From NCBI RefSeq assembly GCF_018390555.1, contig NZ_JAHBGB010000002.1, positions 186,001-250,000 on the forward strand: a stretch of DNA of 64,000 nucleotides. Reading direction: 5' to 3'. This document shows, piece by piece, positions 19,191 through 28,913 of this stretch. The notes beneath the pieces were generated by a model. That model was not told the origin of the DNA, searched no databases, and saw only the letters and a list, made by a program, of their open reading frames with translations. Positions within the stretch are counted from its first letter, which is position 1, and each line of letters opens with the position of its first letter. The position numbers and the translations under genes were made by a program. Source of the DNA: Ancylobacter oerskovii (lineage in GTDB: Bacteria; Pseudomonadota; Alphaproteobacteria; Rhizobiales; Xanthobacteraceae).

Positions 19191-20540
19191 ATGGCCAAGA
19201 CCCTCGGCCCCGTCGCCGCGCTGCTGCTCGGCGTGTTCTTCCTGGTGACCGGCAGCGGCCTGCAGAACACGCTGCTGCCGCTGCGCGGCGCCTTCGAGGG
19301 CTTCAGCGCCGTCAGCCTCGGCGTGCTCGGATCGAGCTACTATCTCGGCTTCGTCGGCGGCTGCCTGATCGTGCCCCGCCTGGTGCGGCGAACCGGCCAT
19401 ATCCGCGCCTTCGCCGTGCTCACCTCCGGGGCGGTGGCGGCGATGCTGGCGCATCCGCTCTGGATCGAGCCGAGCGTCTGGTTCCTGCTGCGCGCCATCA
19501 CCGGCTTCTGCTTCGCCGGGCTCTACCTCGTCATCGAGAGCTGGCTGAACGACCGCGCCACCAACCAGACCCGCGGCTTCGTCATGAGCGCCTATGTCAT
19601 CGTCGACTATGTGGCGCTGACCGCCGGCCAGATGATGATCACCCTGTCGCCGGTGCGCGGCTTCGAACTGTTCGCCGTCGCCGCCATCCTGTTCTCGCTG
19701 GCGACGCTGCCGGTGGCGATGACCGGCTCCGGCCAGCCGGCACCGATCGAGACCGCGCGCATCCGCCCGCTGCGCTTGATGCGCGCGGCGCCGGTTGGGG
19801 TGGTGGGCTGCTTCGTCGTCGGCCTCACCAACGGTTCGCTATGGTCGCTCGGGCCGATCTTCGGCATCGGACGCGGACTGACCGCCGACGGCGCCGCCAC
19901 CTTCATGAGCGCCGCCGTGGTGGCCGGCGCCATCGCCCAGTGGCCGGTCGGCTTCTTCTCCGACCGCATGGACCGGCGGCGCATCCTGTCCTGGATCGTC
20001 GCCGGCGGCATGGTCGCCGGCGTGGTGCTGGGCGCGCTGCCGCTGGGGCTGTGGGGTCTCTCCGGCCTGGCCTTTCTCTATGGCGCCCTCACCCTGCCCG
20101 CCTATTCGCTGGCCGCCGCCCACGCCTATGACCGCACCCCGCCGGCGGAAGCGGTGGAGACCGCGGCGGGGTTGCTGCTCGCCTATGGCGTCGGCTCCGT
20201 GCTCGGCCCCTCCGTCGCCTCGGTGGGCATGCTGCATTGGGGGCCGGGAGCGCTCTTCTTCTTCACCGCAGCCTGCTACCTGCTGCTGCTGATCTTCGTG
20301 CAGTGGCGGCTGACCTGGCACAAGGAAGCGCCGCTCAACACCAAGACGTCGGAGACGGTTACCTGCTCGCCGACCGGCATGGTGCAGACGCCGGAGGTGG
20401 TTGCCGCGCCGGCGGCCGGCATGGCGGCCGAGCCGGTGATCGCCGACATCACCGGCGAGGAACCTCCTCCCCTTTCGCCGGCGCTGGCGGCGCAGGACCC
20501 GGTGCTGGCGCCGCAGGACGGGCGCTCCGACGGCGCGTGA
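19191..20540 (+). CDS. Major facilitator superfamily transporter (YcaD-like)
   Basis: A 449-residue inner-membrane protein with about twelve membrane segments over the first ~385 residues. The first helix is MAKTLGPVAALLLGVFFLVTG. LVIESWLNDRATNQTRG and FFSDRMDRRR are typical loop motifs of the YcaD-like MFS branch. The last ~65 residues are a Pro/Ala-rich cytoplasmic tail. The start at 19191 is chosen because it begins directly at the first helix; upstream in-frame residues look non-coding. Substrate unknown. Confidence 0.85.
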   Translation: MAKTLGPVAALLLGVFFLVTGSGLQNTLLPLRGAFEGFSAVSLGVLGSSYYLGFVGGCLIVPRLVRRTGHIRAFAVLTSGAVAAMLAHPLWIEPSVWFLLRAITGFCFAGLYLVIESWLNDRATNQTRGFVMSAYVIVDYVALTAGQMMITLSPVRGFELFAVAAILFSLATLPVAMTGSGQPAPIETARIRPLRLMRAAPVGVVGCFVVGLTNGSLWSLGPIFGIGRGLTADGAATFMSAAVVAGAIAQWPVGFFSDRMDRRRILSWIVAGGMVAGVVLGALPLGLWGLSGLAFLYGALTLPAYSLAAAHAYDRTPPAEAVETAAGLLLAYGVGSVLGPSVASVGMLHWGPGALFFFTAACYLLLLIFVQWRLTWHKEAPLNTKTSETVTCSPTGMVQTPEVVAAPAAGMAAEPVIADITGEEPPPLSPALAAQDPVLAPQDGRSDGA

Positions 20541-20543
20541 GGC

Positions 20544-20568
20544 GGAACCCTCGCGCGACGCGCAGGTT
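20544..20568 (+). promoter_or_regulatory. Near-match EcfG promoter upstream of DUF1328 gene
   Basis: GGAAC (20544-20548), 16 nt, then GGTT (20565-20568), one base off the EcfG -10 element. It is 42 bp upstream of the small membrane protein start. Confidence 0.25.
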
Positions 20569-20609
20569 ACCGTTGCGCCCGCATGGCCCTGCCCGATGGA
20601 GATCCGCCG

Positions 20610-20798
20610 ATGCTGAAATACGCCGTCATCTTCCTCGTCGTCTCGCTGATCGCCGGCGGCATCGGCTTCACCGGCGTCTCGGCGCTGGCGCGACGGATCT
20701 CCTTCATCCTGTTCGGCCTGTTCTTCCTCGGCTTCCTGGCTCTGATCGGCCTCGCCATGCTCGTCGACCGTGCCATGACGACGCCGAGCCCGGTCTAA
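20610..20798 (+). CDS. DUF1328 small membrane protein (YtjA family)
   Basis: A 62-residue protein with two membrane helices (YAVIFLVVSLIAGGIGFTGV and ISFILFGLFFLGFLALIGLAML), matching the short DUF1328 family of inner-membrane proteins. GGAGA precedes the ATG. Its end overlaps the convergent superoxide dismutase gene by 4 bp. Function unknown. Confidence 0.85.
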   Translation: MLKYAVIFLVVSLIAGGIGFTGVSALARRISFILFGLFFLGFLALIGLAMLVDRAMTTPSPV

Positions 20799-21469
20799 CC
20801 CGCGAGGCGCTCGCCGACAAAGCCCCAGTTCACCCGCTCGTCCAGCAGCGCCTTCACATGCGCGGTGCGCCGGTTCTCCCAATCGAGATAATAGGCGTGC
20901 TCCCAGACATCGATGCCGAGCAGCGGCGTCTTGCCCTCGGCGATGGGATTGCCGGCGTCCTGCAGGCCCAGCACCTCCAGCTTGCCGTTGTCCGCCACCA
21001 GCCACGCCCAGCCGGTGCCGAACACGCCGTCGGCGGTCTCGACGATCTTCGCCTTCAACGGATCGATGCCGCCGAAATCGCGGGTGGCCGCCTCGACGAA
21101 GGCGGCGGGCGGCGCGGCCGGGCCCTCCTTGAACTGCTGCCAGTAGAAATTGTGGTTCCACGCCTGGCCGGCATTGTTGAATACCGGGGCCGCCTTGTCC
21201 GCCTTCGCGCGGCGGATCACTTCCTCCAGCTCCATATCGGCATAGGGCTTGCCGGTGACGAGGGTGTTCAGCTTGTCGAAATAGGCCTTGTGATGCTTGC
21301 CGTAATGCAGTCCGACGGTTCGCGCGGATATGGTAGGGGCCAGCGCATCTTCGCCATAGGGCAGCGGCGGCTGCTGGAACGGCGCGGCGGCGCGGGCGAG
21401 ATGCGGACGGGCAAGGCCGGCGGCGGCAGCGGCACCGGCCGCGGCAAGCAGGGTGCGACGTGAGATCAT
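20795..21469 (-). CDS. Superoxide dismutase (Fe/Mn type), Tat-exported
   Basis: A 224-residue Fe/Mn superoxide dismutase with metal ligands His55 (LHYGKHHKAY), His106 (WNHNFYWQ), Asp187 and His191 (IDVWEHAYYLDW). Unlike most family members it begins with a twin-arginine signal (SRRTLLAAAGAAAAAG, cleavage near LARA), so a periplasmic enzyme folded before export is predicted. The start at 21469 places the signal at the N-terminus. It removes superoxide; metal preference cannot be read here. Confidence 0.92.
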   Translation of the reverse strand: MISRRTLLAAAGAAAAAGLARPHLARAAAPFQQPPLPYGEDALAPTISARTVGLHYGKHHKAYFDKLNTLVTGKPYADMELEEVIRRAKADKAAPVFNNAGQAWNHNFYWQQFKEGPAAPPAAFVEAATRDFGGIDPLKAKIVETADGVFGTGWAWLVADNGKLEVLGLQDAGNPIAEGKTPLLGIDVWEHAYYLDWENRRTAHVKALLDERVNWGFVGERLAG

Positions 21470-21535
21470 GACGGGCTCCTTCGGGACGGCTCCTGATCCA
21501 GGGGCGCTCAAGGGAAACCGCGCAGGCGGCGACTT

Positions 21536-21560
21536 CGTTCCTGACACATCGTCAGGAACG
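21536..21560. promoter_or_regulatory. 10-bp perfect inverted repeat upstream of superoxide dismutase
   Basis: CGTTCCTGAC (21536-21545) and GTCAGGAACG (21551-21560) form perfect arms around 5 nt. It lies between the stop of the upstream gene and the superoxide dismutase start, both on the minus strand. No T-run follows, so an operator is as likely as a terminator. On the minus strand the left arm contributes GGAAC, followed after 17 nt by GGTT, a near-match to an EcfG promoter. Confidence 0.45.
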
Positions 21561-21583
21561 GGCGCCGCAGCCCGGCGCGTCCC

Positions 21584-22297
21584 CTAGGGCGGCGACGGGA
21601 AGGCGAGGATCTCGCGCGTATAGGTTTCGACGACGACGCTGAAGGCCTGCCCGTCCGGCCGCTTCAGCACCGCGCGATGTTCCAGCAGGAAGGGCGGCAC
21701 ATCGAGGCCTCCGGTGCCGGCGGGGATGGGCGCGCCCATCTCCCAGCCATCCGGCAGGGGCTGCCACAGCAGCTTCGCCGAAAGGGTGGAGCGGCTGAAG
21801 CCGAGCGGGCGCACCACGCGCCCGAAAGCGGCATCGGTGGTCTCCAGCTGCCGGTTCATCTCCGGCGTGAGCAAGGCGGGGCGGTACCAATTATCCGCCT
21901 CGGACAGCACGCGCCCCCCGCAAGCGAGCCGCACCCGGCGATAGGCGACCGGTTCCTGCGGCCCGGCGCCCAGCCACTCGCGGATGGCGGCGTCGGCCGG
22001 CTTGTCGGCATCGCGCACGCGGCCGGCCACGATCTTGCTGTCGGCCGGGGCGAGCCGATGAGACGCGCACCAGCGGTCGAGGGTCAATGTGGCGCTCGGG
22101 TTGGAGAGCAGCTCCGCGTTCAGCGTCTGCACCAGCGCATAGGCCTGAAGCCGCGCCAGCGACGTATCGGGCCATACCGGGCCGCCGGCCTCGAAGGCGA
22201 AGGCCGGGACGTGAAGGCCGACGGCAAGCAGCAGGGCGGATAGCAGCCGCCACACCGGGCGATGCGGCGAACGGCACGAAGGGCGAGGTGACGACAT
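21584..22297 (-). CDS. Exported protein with chorismate-lyase/UTRA-like fold (tentative)
   Basis: A 237-residue protein with a signal peptide (LLSALLLAVGLHVPAFA). The body contains VAYRRVRLACGGRVLSEADNWYRP, FGRVV and FLLEHRAVL, which resemble the core of UbiC-type chorismate lyases and UTRA domains. UbiC acts in the cytoplasm, so an exported relative probably has another job. It stands upstream of the superoxide dismutase in the same direction (114 bp gap). Family assignment is by motif resemblance only. Confidence 0.5.
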   Translation of the reverse strand: MSSPRPSCRSPHRPVWRLLSALLLAVGLHVPAFAFEAGGPVWPDTSLARLQAYALVQTLNAELLSNPSATLTLDRWCASHRLAPADSKIVAGRVRDADKPADAAIREWLGAGPQEPVAYRRVRLACGGRVLSEADNWYRPALLTPEMNRQLETTDAAFGRVVRPLGFSRSTLSAKLLWQPLPDGWEMGAPIPAGTGGLDVPPFLLEHRAVLKRPDGQAFSVVVETYTREILAFPSPP

Positions 22298-22395
22298 GAC
22301 GAAGCCTGCAAATCTCGGGAAGGCCCGAAGCTAGGCCGCCCGTCGCCCGACGCCAAGCGCACCGTGCCTTCAGATGAAAGCGCGAATGAAAATAG

Positions 22396-22440
22396 TTAGG
22401 CATTGACCTAAGTTTCTACATGACCTAACGTCACGTCATG
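22396..22440 (+). promoter_or_regulatory. Operator-promoter of the first ArsR-SRPBCC pair
   Basis: TTAGG-N6-CCTAA (22396-22411) overlaps a -35 TTGACC (22403-22408); after 17 nt a -10-like TAACGT (22426-22431) follows. TGACCTAA recurs at 22404 and 22421. CATGAC-N10-GTCATG (22419-22440) runs into the start codon. The ATG at 22438 sits about where transcription would begin, so the mRNA may be leaderless. Confidence 0.5.
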
Positions 22441-22782
22441 AACCCGGCCGATACCGCGCTCGACGGCACCTTCCGCGCCCTTGCCGATCCGACCCGCCGC
22501 GCCGTGGTGCAGGCGCTGGTGCGCGGCCCCACCTCGGTGAGCGAGCTCGCCCGCCCCTTCGCCATGGCGATGCCGAGCTTTCTCCAGCATCTCAGGGTGC
22601 TGGAGGCCTCCGGCCTCATCGCCACCCGCAAGGTGGGCCGGGTGCGCACCTGTTCGCTGCGCGCCGAGCCGCTCGCCGCCGCCGGCCAATGGCTCGACGG
22701 CCAGCGGACGCTGTGGACGCAGCGCCTCGACCAACTCGACGGCCTGCTGCTCGCCTTGAAGAACCAAGAGGAAACGCCATGA
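22438..22782 (+). CDS. ArsR-family transcriptional regulator
   Basis: A 114-residue winged-helix regulator of the ArsR/SmtB type. It opens with FRALADPTRRAVVQALVRGPTSVSELARPF, followed by the recognition helix region SFLQHLRVLEASGLI. No cysteine pair typical of metal sensors is seen. It is coupled to an SRPBCC gene by an ATGA overlap, a frequent pairing in which the regulator controls its own operon. The signal is unknown. Confidence 0.92.
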   Translation: MNPADTALDGTFRALADPTRRAVVQALVRGPTSVSELARPFAMAMPSFLQHLRVLEASGLIATRKVGRVRTCSLRAEPLAAAGQWLDGQRTLWTQRLDQLDGLLLALKNQEETP

Positions 22783-23264
22783 CGACGACCACGCCCTATG
22801 CCGTCTTCGATCCGACGCTCGACCTGGAACTGCGGCGCGAGGTGGATGTCCCGCCGCGCCTGGTCTGGCGCGCCTGGACCGAGCCGGAACTGCTGAAGCA
22901 GTGGTTCACCCCCGCCCCCTGGAAGACCACGGCATGCGAGCTCGACCTCAGGCCCGGCGGCAAGTTCCGCACCGTGATGGAAGGGCCGAACGGCGAGAGG
23001 CATGACAGCACCGGCTGCGTGCTGTTCGTCATCCCGGAGAAGCTGATGCTGTTCACCGACGCGCTCGGCCCGGGCTACCGGCCAACCGGCAGCGCCTTCA
23101 TGAGCGCCTCGGTGGAGATCTCCCCGACCGCCGCCGGCACGCTCTATGTCGCCCGCGCCTTCCACAAGGACGAGGAGGCGAGGCAGCAGCACGAGGAGAT
23201 GGGCTTCCACCAGGGCTGGGGCACCGCGCTCGATCAGCTGGTGGCGCTGGCGAAGCGACTGTGA
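22779..23264 (+). CDS. SRPBCC (AHSA1-type) domain protein
   Basis: A 161-residue START-like/SRPBCC domain protein with the family pattern LRREVDVPPRLVWRAWTEPELLKQWFTPAPW, LRPGGKF and a C-terminal helix GWGTALDQLVALAKRL. Such proteins bind small hydrophobic ligands or resemble Hsp90 activators. It is co-translated with the preceding ArsR gene and may bind or modify the ligand sensed by that regulator (inference). Confidence 0.88.
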   Translation: MTTTTPYAVFDPTLDLELRREVDVPPRLVWRAWTEPELLKQWFTPAPWKTTACELDLRPGGKFRTVMEGPNGERHDSTGCVLFVIPEKLMLFTDALGPGYRPTGSAFMSASVEISPTAAGTLYVARAFHKDEEARQQHEEMGFHQGWGTALDQLVALAKRL

Positions 23265-23283
23265 CCCCCCGCGCGCGGCCGGC

Positions 23284-23886
23284 TCAAACCTTCTGTCCCA
23301 GCGTCGACAGGAGGTCTGCCGGCGCCGATGGATCGAGTTCGACGATCCCGCCGGTCTTTTGCCCGACCAGCTTCGGCTCCGCGCCGGAATTGTCGTAGAT
23401 GCGGGCCCAATCCGCCTGCTCGAGGAACCAGGGCAACTGCCCGAGCGATCGGCGATGGCGGCCGAGAATCTTGTCTTCGGCCACCGCGTGGCCACCCTTG
23501 GCGACGCGCAGCCTCACCCGCTCGATGTTCAGTTCGACGGAACGCAGCATCACATAGAGCAGGCGCAGCTCGAATCCGCGCGACTTCGCGGCCGTCACGA
23601 GGGACTGGTACTTGTCCGTGGACAGGACCGTCTCGACGCCGATGGTCTGGTAGGTCTCGACCGAGGAGCGCAGCCAGTTCTCGATGCGCTCGACCGCCGC
23701 CAGATTGGCATCGAGCAGATCGAGACCTTCCCTGACCCGGATCCGCGCCGCGAGCAGATCCGGGTTGATGATCCAGACGGATTTGCCGAAGCCCTCGATA
23801 TCGGTGGCGTCGTAAAGGGTGGACTTGCCGGAGCCGTTCGGGCCCGCCACGATCCAGAGCCGCGGAGAGGCGGCGACGACGGCCAT
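23284..23886 (-). CDS. Zeta-toxin-like / COG4185-type kinase
   Basis: A 200-residue P-loop protein with Walker [10 protein letters not shown] at residues 15-23, [17 protein letters not shown] and the basic segment [13 protein letters not shown] typical of the chromosomal zeta-toxin family. Zeta toxins phosphorylate UDP-sugar precursors of the cell wall; this branch is less characterised. Its start overlaps the stop of a 70-residue upstream ORF by one base (TGATG), the layout of an antitoxin-toxin operon. Toxicity is inferred. Confidence 0.75.
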   Translation of the reverse strand: MAVVAASPRLWIVAGPNGSGKSTLYDATDIEGFGKSVWIINPDLLAARIRVREGLDLLDANLAAVERIENWLRSSVETYQTIGVETVLSTDKYQSLVTAAKSRGFELRLLYVMLRSVELNIERVRLRVAKGGHAVAEDKILGRHRRSLGQLPWFLEQADWARIYDNSGAEPKLVGQKTGGIVELDPSAPADLLSTLGQKV

Positions 23887-24098
23887 CAGCTATCGGCGAG
23901 CAGCTTGTTCGCCTTGCGCGCCTTGCGGACATTCGCGCGGAAGACCCGGGTAAGGTCATCCGCGAAATTGGCGCTCTCCGCGTTCAGCGTGCGAATGCGG
24001 ACCTTCTGCCCGTCGGCGCCGACCACGGTCTTGACCCTGATCGACGTCGAGGCCCCTGCCACCGGCACGCCGAGCTTCTTGACAACGACTTCGACCAT
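23886..24098 (-). CDS. Small protein upstream of the zeta-like kinase (candidate antitoxin)
   Basis: A 70-residue basic protein. The first half is beta-rich ([14 protein letters not shown]...[20 protein letters not shown]); the second half is a helix rich in Ala/Arg/Lys ([22 protein letters not shown]). I do not recognise the family. It is followed directly by the zeta-like kinase with a TGATG junction, so an antitoxin or co-factor role is a reasonable guess. It sits 38 bp from the rpoD stop. Confidence 0.6.
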   Translation of the reverse strand: MVEVVVKKLGVPVAGASTSIRVKTVVGADGQKVRIRTLNAESANFADDLTRVFRANVRKARKANKLLADS

Positions 24099-24136
24099 GA
24101 TCGTCTCCCGATGGTGCGATCCTGCGACGAAACCTG

Positions 24137-26134
<1,998 letters not shown>

Positions 26135-26240
26135 GCGCGTGCTCCTTAGACCACCGGCGGCCAACGCCTCCGGTCCAAAGCGGCGGACGAACCGCCGCCT
26201 CTCCTAACATCCCGCCGCTGAGGAAATACGGACAGAACCC

Positions 26241-26272
26241 CGCCTGTTTACCGGCCGAACCGTAAACAGGCG
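26241..26272. promoter_or_regulatory. 11-bp inverted repeat in the rpoD leader
   Basis: CGCCTGTTTAC (26241-26251) and GTAAACAGGCG (26262-26272) are perfectly complementary, separated by 10 nt. The site lies 107 bp upstream of the rpoD start and 110 bp past the dnaG stop. There is no T-run, so a protein-binding site or attenuating hairpin is more likely than an intrinsic terminator. Confidence 0.5.
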
Positions 26273-26381
26273 CTTGCCTGCCCCATCCTTCCCCCGCGCC
26301 GGCCGGGACCCACCGACGCAAACAAGGGCCTCTCGCGCCACGGCGCCTTCACGCTCGCGGGCGGGTGACCCTGAACCTTCC

Positions 26382-28328
26382 TCACATCGACCGCCCCGGT
26401 CGTCCCGAGGCGACGCCGAACCCCTCTACCAAAGCTTCGGTCCCGTCAAGTGCCGCAAGCTGTCTTTGTACATCGAGGAAACGAGCCCAGTTGATCTCGT
26501 CGGGCTCCTCGGCGAGGCGCTTTTCCGCCTCCTTCATGTCCTTAGATAGAGCGTGGGCGCGGCGGTGCAAGACCAGTCGCTGATGCCACCACAGTTCCAC
26601 GTCGCTGGGCGCGGCATTGGCAAAGGCCGGCCAATCGTGGCGCGGCACCGCCTGGCCGGCGAGGCGGCGGGCGAGATCGGCCAGCCCCTCCGCCTCGATG
26701 CGGGCGGCAACGCTCTCGGCGTCCTCGCAACCTTCCAGATGCGCGGCGAGCAATGTCTGGCGCAGCCGGTCGGCCTCCTTGTTGAGGATCGGCAGGGCGG
26801 CGACGTCCTCCGCCGAACGGTCCAGCAGCCAGGGATGGTTCATCAGCGCGAAGAGCAGCAGCGCCTCGTTGCGCGGCACCGCGCTCACGGCGCCCTGGAT
26901 CAGGGCCGAGCGGCGCAGCCCCTCGCCGGGAACGGCATCGAGCGGGGACAAGGCCCGGTCGTTCCAGTTCTTGCCGGAACCGCCCCTGCCCTGCCCGCCC
27001 CTGGGAGCCTTGCGCCCCTCGCCGAACGGGCGACGGGCGCCGCCGGTGGAGATGTGGGCCGGCGCGAACAGGGCGCGGAAGCGCTCCATCAGGTCGGCGC
27101 GGTAATGCTTGCGCACCGTCTCGTCGCCGATGACACGGACGATCTCGCCGATACGCGCCTCCAGCGCCGCGCGACGCTCCGGGGTATCGTAGGTGGCGTT
27201 TTCCAGTTCGCGCGCCCACAGTACCTCGGCAAGCGGCCGGGCCTGCGCCAGCACCGCTTCCATCGCCTCGCGGCCACCGGACCGCACGAGGTCGTCCGGG
27301 TCCTGCCCCTCGGGCAGCGCGCCGATATTGAGGCTCATGCCGGGCTTCAGATGCGGCAGGGCGATATCGAGCGCCCGATAGGCGGCGCGGCGCCCGGCCT
27401 TGTCGCCGTCGAACAGCAGCAGCGGCTCCGGCGCCATTTTCCAGAGCAGCGCCAGCTGCTCCTCGGTGAGCGCGGTGCCGAGCGGGGCGACGGCGGCGGG
27501 AAAGCCGGCCTCCACCATCGCGATGACGTCGACATAGCCCTCGACCGCGATCACCCTTGCTCCCTTGTGGGCGGCGGCGCGGGCCTGGAAACCGTTATAG
27601 AGCAAGGCGCCCTTGTGGAAGAGCGGCGTCTCCGGCGAGTTGAGGTATTTCGCGGGGACGTCCTTTTCCAGCGCCCGGCCGCCGAAGGCGACGACGCGGC
27701 CGCGCAGATCGTGGATCGGGAACATGACGCGATCCCGGAACCGGTCATACGGCACCGGGATATCGTCGGCGGCGATGAGCAGGCCGGCCTCCACCATGTC
27801 CTCGACCGGAATGCCGCGGGCGCCGAGCGCCTCCTTGAGCGCGAAACGCTCGGGCAGCGCATAGCCGAGGCGGAAGCGCGCCTGCGTCGCCGGGCCCAGC
27901 CCGCGATCGGACAGATAGCCGCGCCCCTTGGCGCCGGCGCGCCCCTGCAGCGCCGCCTCGTAATATTTGGCCGCGAGCTCCATTACCTCGTGCAGCGTCT
28001 TGCGGCGGACCTCCTTCGCCTCCTCCTCGCGGGAAGAGACCGGCATCGGCACGCCGGCCATGCTGGCGAGCCGCTCCACCGCCTCGGGGAAGGCGAGGCC
28101 CTCGGTCTCCATCAGGAAATCGAACTGGTCGCCGTGCTTGCCGGAGGAGAAGCAGTGATAGAAGCCCTTCTGGTCGTTGACATAGAAGGACGGCGTCTTC
28201 TCGGCGTTGAAGGGCGACAGGCCGCGCCACTCACGGCCCTGCTTCTTCAGCTGCACGCGCTTGCCCACCACCTCCGACAGCGGGAGGCGTTGACGGATCT
28301 CGTCGAGGAACGAGGGCGGAAAGCGCAT
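26382..28328 (-). CDS. dnaG: DNA primase
   Basis: A 648-residue primase that makes RNA primers at the replication fork. The N-terminal zinc-binding domain is recognisable (EWRGLSPFNAEKTPSFYVND) but most zinc ligands are lost: Cys-x2-His reads SPFN and the second Cys pair reads CFSS. The TOPRIM core has VIAVEGYVDVIAM and LLLFDGDKAGRRA; the C-terminal DnaB-binding helical domain is present. The start at MRFPPSFLDEI is the family start. It lies upstream of rpoD. Confidence 0.97.
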   Translation of the reverse strand: MRFPPSFLDEIRQRLPLSEVVGKRVQLKKQGREWRGLSPFNAEKTPSFYVNDQKGFYHCFSSGKHGDQFDFLMETEGLAFPEAVERLASMAGVPMPVSSREEEAKEVRRKTLHEVMELAAKYYEAALQGRAGAKGRGYLSDRGLGPATQARFRLGYALPERFALKEALGARGIPVEDMVEAGLLIAADDIPVPYDRFRDRVMFPIHDLRGRVVAFGGRALEKDVPAKYLNSPETPLFHKGALLYNGFQARAAAHKGARVIAVEGYVDVIAMVEAGFPAAVAPLGTALTEEQLALLWKMAPEPLLLFDGDKAGRRAAYRALDIALPHLKPGMSLNIGALPEGQDPDDLVRSGGREAMEAVLAQARPLAEVLWARELENATYDTPERRAALEARIGEIVRVIGDETVRKHYRADLMERFRALFAPAHISTGGARRPFGEGRKAPRGGQGRGGSGKNWNDRALSPLDAVPGEGLRRSALIQGAVSAVPRNEALLLFALMNHPWLLDRSAEDVAALPILNKEADRLRQTLLAAHLEGCEDAESVAARIEAEGLADLARRLAGQAVPRHDWPAFANAAPSDVELWWHQRLVLHRRAHALSKDMKEAEKRLAEEPDEINWARFLDVQRQLAALDGTEALVEGFGVASGRPGRSM

Positions 28329-28499
28329 GGACTGGTTTGAACCGGTGTTCGCGGACGCCTGGCAACAGGCAAGAGCCGGGCCGAGTGACCTTAGAGGCAC
28401 CCCGGCAGGAGGGACGGGTCGCCGATGCGGCCTGTCGGGACGCACAAAAACCACGCCCGCTATCCCCAGTATCCACCGTGGAAAAGAGTCGCGCAACAC

Positions 28500-28555
28500 T
28501 CAACCAATCGGTTGACAATCGGATCGCCTTGGCAGATATTCAACCACATGGTTGA
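28500..28555 (+). promoter_or_regulatory. Twin-operator promoter of the second ArsR-SRPBCC pair
   Basis: Two copies of the 16-bp palindrome TCAACC-N4-GGTTGA occur at 28500-28515 and 28540-28555, 40 bp apart. Between and over them lies a promoter: TTGACA (28512-28517), 17 nt, GATATT (28535-28540). The second operator contains the ATG start (28548). Initiation is predicted at or within a base or two of the start codon, so the mRNA is probably leaderless and the regulator autoregulates. Confidence 0.75.
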
Positions 28556-28913
28556 GCAACTTCCGATATCCACGCCGCTGGACCTCGTGTTCCACGCCCT
28601 CGCCGATCCGACGCGCCGGGCGATGCTGCACGCGCTCTCCAACGGGGAACGCACGGTCGGCGAACTCGCCGAGCCGTTCGCCATGACGCTTGCCGGCGCC
28701 TCCAAGCATGTGAAGACGCTGGAGTCCGCCGGCCTGATCCGCCGCGAGGTGAAGGGGCGCCAGCATCTGTGCCGCCTCGACGCCGCCCGGCTCGCCGACG
28801 CCGCCGAGTGGCTCAGCTTCTATGAACGCTTCTGGACCGAACGCCTCAACGTCCTCGACGCCCTGCTGCGCGAGGAGGACGCCCAATCGGACACACAGGG
28901 AGACCAGACATGA
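28548..28913 (+). CDS. ArsR-family transcriptional regulator
   Basis: A 121-residue winged-helix repressor: FHALADPTRRAMLHALSNGERTVGELAEPF and the recognition helix GASKHVKTLESAGLIRREVKGRQH. No metal-binding Cys motif is seen. The start is fixed by the promoter/operator arrangement, with the second operator spanning the ATG. It is joined to an SRPBCC gene by an ATGA overlap and resembles the pair at 22.4 kb. Confidence 0.92.
   Translation: MVEQLPISTPLDLVFHALADPTRRAMLHALSNGERTVGELAEPFAMTLAGASKHVKTLESAGLIRREVKGRQHLCRLDAARLADAAEWLSFYERFWTERLNVLDALLREEDAQSDTQGDQT

Noticed and set aside
23284-23886. Chloramphenicol phosphotransferase-like resistance gene
   Set aside because: The P-loop and RVAKGGHAV pattern fit the zeta/COG4185 family better; no resistance context.
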